This document shows positions 24,601 to 33,600 of a stretch of 64,000 nucleotides of DNA, piece by piece. Every line of letters begins with the position of its first letter. Positions within the stretch are counted from its first letter, which is position 1. The notes below the pieces were generated by a model. It was not told the DNA's origin. It saw only the letters and a list, made by a program, of their open reading frames with translations, and ran no database searches. Both the position numbers and the translations under genes were made by a program. The DNA comes from Colias croceus (lineage: Eukaryota; Arthropoda; Insecta; Lepidoptera; Pieridae), in NCBI RefSeq assembly GCF_905220415.1, contig NC_059537.1, positions 7,199,622 through 7,263,621 of the forward strand, written 5' to 3'.

Positions 24601-27600
24601 GAAATTATTCGGTCTCTGAAAACGGACGAATTGCGAGAGGCCCGTCTTACTGCAGACGATTTCGTCATAGTCTTGATGACTTAGAGGTAAACAATCTACG
24701 AATTCGGTGGTGTGGTCCGACAAATATAAAAGTGGGTTTGTTTATAACCTCACAATTTATTACAGATCATCTTCTGTATAGGCGATATTAACGTAGTATG
24801 TTCTTTGCATGCTTTACATGCTTTAAAGTGGAGTAAGGAGACGGCTTTCGTTTGAAGATACACCGGAACCTTTGAAATCACTACTTTTAGAGGAACATAC
24901 TGTGCAATCTAAACTGTTATTAGACAATATTCGCTCTTATAGTAGTGCGTTTCAAATGATCCTTTGGTGCTCAATAATTATCAGAAGGTCCTTTCATGCT
25001 TACTTTTAAGATACAACTTACAAGGTCAAGTTTGCCATTTGATAGGATCCCTTTTGCCTGAAGGCCAACCTAAGTTTGTTTAAATATATTTTGTATTCGA
25101 CTACAACGAATAGTGGAATACAAGAAATCAATATTTCTCAAATTTAAAACTGAACTCATTTCACAATTATTTTAGAACAGGTTAATTCGTATGTATGCAG
25201 TTTTAAATCGACATTAGAAGCTTTTCCTCAAGATGGTGATATCGGCACTCAGGAACTCCCTGGACGTGTTATAACGCCCAGGCCACAGTATTACAATTTT
25301 TCCTACCGTAGAGCAACGAATGTATTTTCGCATAGCAACGGAGGAGAACTCGGACGCGGGCCACGTAGGTACCACAAACATGCTTAGTTTGTGGTACCGA
25401 GCGCGAAAGAAAGTCATCGTGTTTTTAGTAAAGTTCCTATGTATACTGACGTAATTTAATACTTAGGTACATATTCTATAATGGTGCGCTCAAACTGTTA
25501 ATCTACATTTAATTTAGATTATTATTTGAAATACTAAGTACTGTAGAATTTAAATCACATTCATTCATGTTGTCTTTAGATTTTAAGATTTTTTTATCAG
25601 TGTTCAATTTTAATGTAGTTAAATTTTATAAGAGACAATAATTAAGAACATTCAAAAATAAAGTGTCACGTATTTTTTTTTAAACGACGAATGACGAAAA
25701 ACGACGTAATCGCGGACGAAGTCGCGGGCAACAGCTAGTGATGAATAATAAAAACAAATTAAAACCAATAACAAGGTGTTAAATTACCAGAAATTTTTAA
25801 AATGACCCCGCTGTTGCTCAATGCAAGCGCGACATCACCGTAAAAAGTTGTCTTTTAAATTTCTGAATGCCTTTTATCATTTTTTATGGTCTCTTTTGCT
25901 ACTATGAATTTCCGGGTTATTTCGTCCAAATTGTGGCAGTCTCTCGTCTTTGTAGTATTCCCACGGAAAAAATCAATAGGGTTTATGTCCGGGGACCGTG
26001 GAGGCCAGGTTAAAGGGCAAAGATACCCTGAAAGATGGATTGGTCGTTGCAGCCTGCGCATGCGCCGGTGACGCCTGCCTTAAAGCATGGCCTCCACGGT
26101 CCCTCGACCTAAACCCCATTGATTTGTTTCAATGGTGATACTAAGAAGACCTCGGCTACTTGAGAGAATTTGGACGAAATAACCCGGAAATTCATAGTAG
26201 CAGAAGAAACCATTAAAAATGATAAAAGGGCATTCAAACATTTAAAAGACAACTTTTTATGGTGATGTCGCACTAACATTGGGCAACAGCGGGGTTATTT
26301 TAAAAAAATTCTGGTAATTAGACACCTATTTATTGGTTTTAATGATCATCACGTTAAAAAAATTTTTGCACTTACCACACTTAGATTTCAATTTTTCGAT
26401 TGAAGCCTTCTGAATAATAAAATGAAATTTTTAGGGAAGCTACCTGATAGATAGAGCAAGTTTTTAAAAGCCAAATGGAAAACTTTTTTTATGTGATTTT
26501 ATTTTTTTATGGGCCCTTGAAGTTGTAGACATACTGGGTAATTTTACCTTTCTTGGCATTTAATTCTTTTCTTTACTCCATTCGAAGATCTAACGATAGT
26601 AAATGTTACCATGCTGAATTGGCCTACCTCTAAGCTTAGCACACAAAAAAAATCAGGCATCTAGCGCAATAATTGACGTCACCATGAGTGAAAATATCAT
26701 CGTACTCGGCGATAGGCGAAAAATTGAAAAAAAGGTCATAACTCCGAAAATACGAAAAATCGCATAACATACATGGGGGTGATTCGGATAGCCCTCTAGG
26801 TCCTCTACCTCCCAGCTTCCGTTCATCACTACTTTTTGGGACACCCTGTATACCTATATACCTATTTGGAACCCATCGTCGTTTCTGAGAATATTAATAA
26901 ATTTGTTAAATTATAATCTGAAATCTAAAGTGACACGAGTAAATACAATATCGATCTAACTCTAAATTCACATCATAAATTAATAATAATCAGTTTCAAA
27001 ACTAAAAATGTAAAAGTAAAATAACAGCAATATTGTACAACAATATAGCCTGCTATTAATAATGATAATATTATAATTAACACGTAAATATTAATGAAAA
27101 TATTAGATTCCAGACATAATTAACTGTCTTCGGGTATCATCAAAGGTAAGGGAGATAATTATATCTTCGTCTTCTGTGCGAAATGAGAATGTACCAATGT
27201 GAAAAAGTCGTCCTAAATACATACCTACAAGGAGAATAAACATTATTTTCTTTGTAGTACTTTCATAAAGTTGCATGGAAAGTTCTTTTATATTGTTAAA
27301 AATTAACGCATGCAGGCATTTTTAAACTTCACTATGTATATAAGTAATATGTAGATGTTTTTTTTTATATAAAAATATAAAATCATTAACATCATCATAA
27401 CTAATAGCATCAATTTTTTTATTAAATTTTGCCGTAATAACGATGTCATTAATTGTATTCACTTATCTTTTAATCCACAGCGTTTATTACTAGGCTTATG
27501 TTTGTCCGACTTTTGTTTGGAATAATTAACAACAATAATAAAAATATAATATTTTATATTATCTTTCCATTATAATATTTGCTTTTAGCCTTAGAAAAGA

Positions 27601-30600
27601 ATGAAATCGAATAAAGAGCAGGAGGCAGAGTAAAGTGTCTTATCGTAGTATGCAGCTATGGAAAACATTTCTAACAATTGCTGTCGTTGGCAACGGAATT
27701 GAACCAGTTTCAATTGTATTTGGTAGATAAAGGAGCCAACTGAAAGTCGGTGCAAGGCAAATTATTAGTTAATTGGATATTCTTTCAAAATATTAATATA
27801 TTTTTATGTTCACGTACTAACTACCTACCTATCTATTTCTATCTACAAGTTATAATAATAAATTATGTTTGACATTTAATGCTAGGTAATTCAACATATT
27901 GTTTTAGTTGAATGTTGTCTGAACTGTGTCAAACTTTTAAGCACTCTATATATAGCACTAAGAACTATATACGAAAAACTTTTTATTTTTCCAAAAGTAC
28001 TTTTTCTTTTTACTTTTATTTTGCCCGCGGCAAAGGCCAAATAGGAGTTGTTTGAATTTTGGCTCGTAAAGTTTAGCTACGAAAAGGCTATTAAGTGGGA
28101 GGATCGGTACGATAGTGGAAAACCGCACAAACCAAAAATACCGGACAAACATTCATTCGCAAAGACTTTAAAAATACAACAGCGTGCATCTCAACATTTT
28201 GACAACTACGCAGAGAGTTCACGTGCATTTTTTTTAGTGAATTTATGTGAAGTTTATTTTAACAAATAATTTTGTAAGGCACATGACGAGGGTCTTATTA
28301 ACAAAATAGCAAACATTGTTTAGTTAATCCGAGCTTTAGCTTACTAAGCTTTGCGGAAAAAACATTGGAGTCCGATTAATTGCGAATTAAGTCTGTATGG
28401 TAGCAATATTTGTGCCTTCATGGGGTTTTGGCCTTATGCCAATACGACAATGCTTACTGCTCCCATTTAATGTCTATGACAATAGGGAACCACTGTTTAA
28501 CATGCTCCTCAAGATGTGGCTACCGTAAAATATCTGTACTTATGCCTTGAGAATTGAGATTGCTATCGGGTGGATGGCGTGAGAGACGAATAAGGACAAT
28601 AAAGATGTCGTTGTGGTTATCTTGTGTAATACTTAATTGTCAAAATATAGATTGAACTCATACCTAATTCAATAAGTGAATTTGATTTTATATATTCTAA
28701 TTTGATTCTTACGTATATTCCTTTTTTTTCAAATCAATACAAATAATTTAGTTTGAATAAGCAATCAAGAAAAAGTAACGAATATAAACACAAAGTTTGT
28801 ATTTATGAAATTGGTATGGTGCTTTAACTTACTTTTATTTCTGGAGCAGTAACAAAAGATTCTCTGAAATATGCTTAATATTTTTTCAGAATTCTGTGGA
28901 AATTAAGTGAAAAGTAATAAAACTTACATTGTAGGACGTAAGCGGCGAGCTCTGCTGCCAGATCGAAGTTGACAGGCAACCGACCGCGTAACACATCTTG
29001 CTTGAGCTGCAGAAACAGTTGGTACCTGGCAAAAATAAATACTGTTATAACACGACGTATACCGTAAATGAAAACATCCGAAAAGATGTGTAGATAGATA
29101 TCATAAAAAGAAAGCGAAAATCCCTTTAAACTGACAGAATAATTTATGATTTACGAAACCATTTCATTTTGTCATATTTCTTCAGCTTAAGTGGTCTTAA
29201 TGAAAGCGTCGTTGAAACCAGTCCTTAAAAGGAAATTAAATATTAAAAGTCCATCAAGCAAAGATTTTCAAAGATATTGCGATTATTAAGCTGCGTCTCT
29301 TTACATAAGGGCAGGTTGCTCAGCACGTCTCGCGGAGGCTAGCGTGCAAGGCACTGATCGCGTCTCTCCCGGGGGGACGTGTCAACAACGCTATAACGAA
29401 AATTTAATAAAACATCTGAGTATATCTTTTCTCATTACGGCCGAGGAAAGGAACGGTACGATTTTAAAAATTCTACTTGAACTTTAATTTTCACCATTAA
29501 ATTCTCTTATTACAGCGTGCAGTTCTCTTTATTTTAAAATAAAGAAATATAAAAAGAAGTATGTAAATTTGGAGACGCAGATTACATAATTTGCATTCGC
29601 GGAAGGAAGCGTACCTATCCAATTAAAATTGCTTATGAAATGAAAGCTCGTGGGACTATTTTATTGAAACGTAGCTAAATCCCGAGTGCTCTAATGCTTG
29701 GTGCCTTGGTCTATTCAACTATTCATTTTATCATAGCTACGCGTGTTTACGGCCGGCTCACCGGGTTTACTGCGAGGGTTCTTAGAATTTCTTTGTTCCT
29801 TGTCCCTCCTTCAATATTATATACCTATCAACCATTTTATATGGTGACATAAAACAAAATTAAACCTTGTTTTCCCTTGGTAATTCCGATTATGAATTAT
29901 ATATAAGTAATTATAAATATAATTGGATGATAATTATGCTAGAATGAAATCTAATAAATGAAAGACTTATCTACACTAATATTATAAAGAGGAAAACTTT
30001 GTTTGATTGTAATGAATAGGCTCATAAACTAATGGACCGATTTTAAAAATTCTTTCACCGTTCGAAAGCTACATTATCCACGAGTAACATAGGCTAGGTT
30101 TTATCCCGGAAATCCCACGGGAACGGGAACTATGCGGGTTTTTCTTTGAAAACGCGGGCGAAGCCGCAGGCGGAAAGCTAGTCTAATATATTTTAATCTC
30201 TTGAAATGAGTTAAGAGGGTAGGATGCAGTACATGTGATGATGATTATTGTTAACTTTCATTAAGTGTATCATAATGTAGCCTCAATAAAAAAACAATAA
30301 ACAAACAATCAATCAGCAAGATAATAAATACACTACAATTGTCAGTGTTTGTAAATGTCCGATCATTGTTAAAGGTTCACAATAAATAGATACTTCCGAT
30401 CCCCTTTTACCATCGCCGAAGTCAGAACTTTAATAAGGGGCCGTAACTTAAAAATTGACTTCCAAGCTGACAAAGGGGGTGCTCCCTTTTCATTCACTCG
30501 TTCTTTGTAAAAGCGAATAGGATTGTACCAAGTTTTGCAAGACGACTCCCCTTCTAAAGGAGTCTTAGAGGGCTCTGACAGTCTTAGTAGACTAAGTAAA

Positions 30601-33600
30601 ACACTCATTAGGTAAACTTTGTTATATAATTTGAATATAAATCGAAATGAAGGGATTGTTTTAATTATATTCGCAGTTTATACGCGTACCGCGTACGTGA
30701 ACAGAACTTTATCTGGTACTAGACATACATTCTTAAATTGGTCGAATTGGAGCTTTTATTGTATGGAAGGTCCTTCGATAGTGTCGGGCGGAGAGAATAC
30801 TCAGTGCCATAACTGTAACAGTTTCAAAGGTAGTATATAGTGCTGAGTGGACGGTAACACGTACGAGGGCAGCGCAGATGTGTTTTATTATCACTTGCCA
30901 TCCTCTACAGAGCTACAACACATATTCGGGAGATACTTGGGAATCCTTTGTGATGATGTTGTTTTTGCTGTGTTAAGAGCAAGGTGAGTTTCTTGAGAAA
31001 AATAAGTCTCAGTCCTTAATCCTTATACATAATTTGAATTTGAATGATGTATGACTATAACTGAAAAATGGAAATAATTTCGTTTAGTCTGATGATAATG
31101 CGTAACTAGCGAGCAATATACCTAATCTAGACACGCGGCAGCGTGTCAAGCCGAGTTCAAGCAAAGAGAACTGGCGAGCAGCAGCCGTGTGTATATTTAC
31201 ACGAACCATTTCGAGCCACTTTTCACCCCCTTATAACTCGAAAACTATTTAAGTTATATAAACCAAATTTGGTACATATCAAGAGGACCTCAAGATAAAC
31301 AAGAACCTTAAATTTCATAAATACAGATTAAACAGTTGCGTAGATATTAATATCCAAAAATCGCAATTTTTAAGACTGACTGACTTATAGACATATACAA
31401 AACCTAACCCACTTCCAGATGACCTAGAAAGTTCAAATTTTGTAATCAACTAGGTAATGGTGAGTGTACAAAGGAAAAAATCAGAAAATACTAAATTTAT
31501 TTGTATTTAATTTTTTTTTCAATGACATAAATTTTGTTTGTATGGAAAAATGGAAAAGTTTAAAAAAAAAGAAAATAGTATAATCAACTTACTAGTCTTA
31601 AAAAATAGATAAAAACTAATCAGTGGCCGAAAAAAATTTTGAAATCCATCAATAAATGACTGAGATATAGATTATTGAAGTTTACATATTTTAGGACGAA
31701 ACATCTGTAGATTCGAAGCGCCTCTGACATCACACTCACTCGCGCTAGTATCGCTAGGGCGGATTACTTCGATTGCATGATTTCTTTATTCAAAACTGTT
31801 ATTAAACGTAAAATAAAAGAAAATTGTAATAAAAATATTGCCTTTATTGCTAATACAGTTAAAAATAATATATAATTTTACATATTCACATTTATTTATT
31901 CTTTATTTATGAGTGTTTAGTTTAGTTTTTATTTCAGTGTAAATAAATAAATAAATAAATAAAATCTTTATTTTGCTTTAAACATGGTATTCAATGGTGA
32001 TACAATTATATTAATAAAGCACAAACATGTTTAGCCAATACAAGCATGCAAAAATAATTACCATAAATGGTGTAATGGAAGAAGGCTTCGTCGAAGGTCT
32101 AAATGATTTAATTTGCGTAATATTAATATGAGTGAAACATATTTAGGCGCGTTTAGAGTAAAATTTCAAGATCGCGTCATGGCAATACCGTAACGTCATG
32201 GAGTAAGGCGACGATTCTTCTACAACGATCTTTGCATCTTGGTAATAGTGTGTGTACAAATTCACGCTGGATGTTTAGAAAATCATGTAATCTTTTAAAC
32301 AGAAAACGAGTTTAAAAAATTGCAGATAATGACGGGGCAATGTGCGCTGACATTCATAACATACAAGAAAATATATAAAATAATACTAAACAAACCATAC
32401 AGAGAAACCGCAAGAAAAAAAAATCGTATAAAAAAAGTATTATATATATTTATAAAGTAAATCAAATTTGCAGAATAATTTTCTGTACAAAAAGTAATGA
32501 TATCCCACCAAAAACATAAATGGAAAAATTGGAGCCGAGTTCAATCGTTGACTTAATTTGCCAAAAAAAGAAATGAGATCTAAATGTGTGCCAAGTTCTG
32601 CAGACAGTCCAGAAATTTATTTACAAAGATGTATTAAGTTCTTAGGTTGACTGAAAACTCAATTGTTTTATTTTCCCTTAGAGAACAATGTTTATTCCAA
32701 AATATAACTTTTTTAATTTGAATACTATAATTATTTTCACAAAGCAAACAACTAATGACCTATTGAACCCCATAATTTGATGAGGCTAGTTTTACATACT
32801 GTTTATATTTTGTGAGGTTCTAAAAACTAGCCTCATCAAATTATGGGGTTCAATAGGTCATTAGTTGTTTGCTTTGTGAAAATAATTATATTATTCAAAT
32901 TAAAAAAGTTATATTTTGGAATAAACATTGTTCTCTAAGGGAAAATAAAACAATTGAGTTTTCAGTCAACCTAAGAACTTAATACATCTTTGTAAATAAA
33001 TTTCTGGACTGTCTGCAGAACTTGGCACACATTTAGATCTCATTTCTTTTTTTGGCAAATTAAGTCAACGATTGAACTCGGCTCCAATTTTTACATTTAT
33101 GTTTTTGGTGGGATATCTATATTTACGGATTCCTCGTGCTTAATATTATCAAGTATAACGTTTCTCATAAAAATAAAATATATCTATTACGACGCTTCAT
33201 TAAAAGCTTTTAACGACCAGTGTATAAAAACAACGTTAAATTCGCTTATGTTTCTGTTAAGAACCAAACATAAAATCCGCCACTCTATAAAATTATAAGT
33301 AGCTCGTATATTTTACCACGCACCTAAAACCTAGGAAGATTTTAATAACTTTAAAAATATTCATAATATTTTTAGTAGGTTATATTATTATGATTTACGA
33401 TCATTAATCCCGAATAGAATGTTCATATTCCATTCGGGATAGAAGAATGAATTCATAAATCATAAAACAACAAATAAGAAATCGATATCCAATTTATTAT
33501 CGTAACAATGAATCAAATCAATGGAACCTTTTATTTTGCCTTCGTTATCCAATGAATATTAATATATTCACGTAATAATAATATATTATAGGTCATCTTA

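Noticed and set aside
28048..28269. 73-codon plus-strand frame
   Set aside because: Antisense to the gene, no family resemblance, AT-biased codons near the end.
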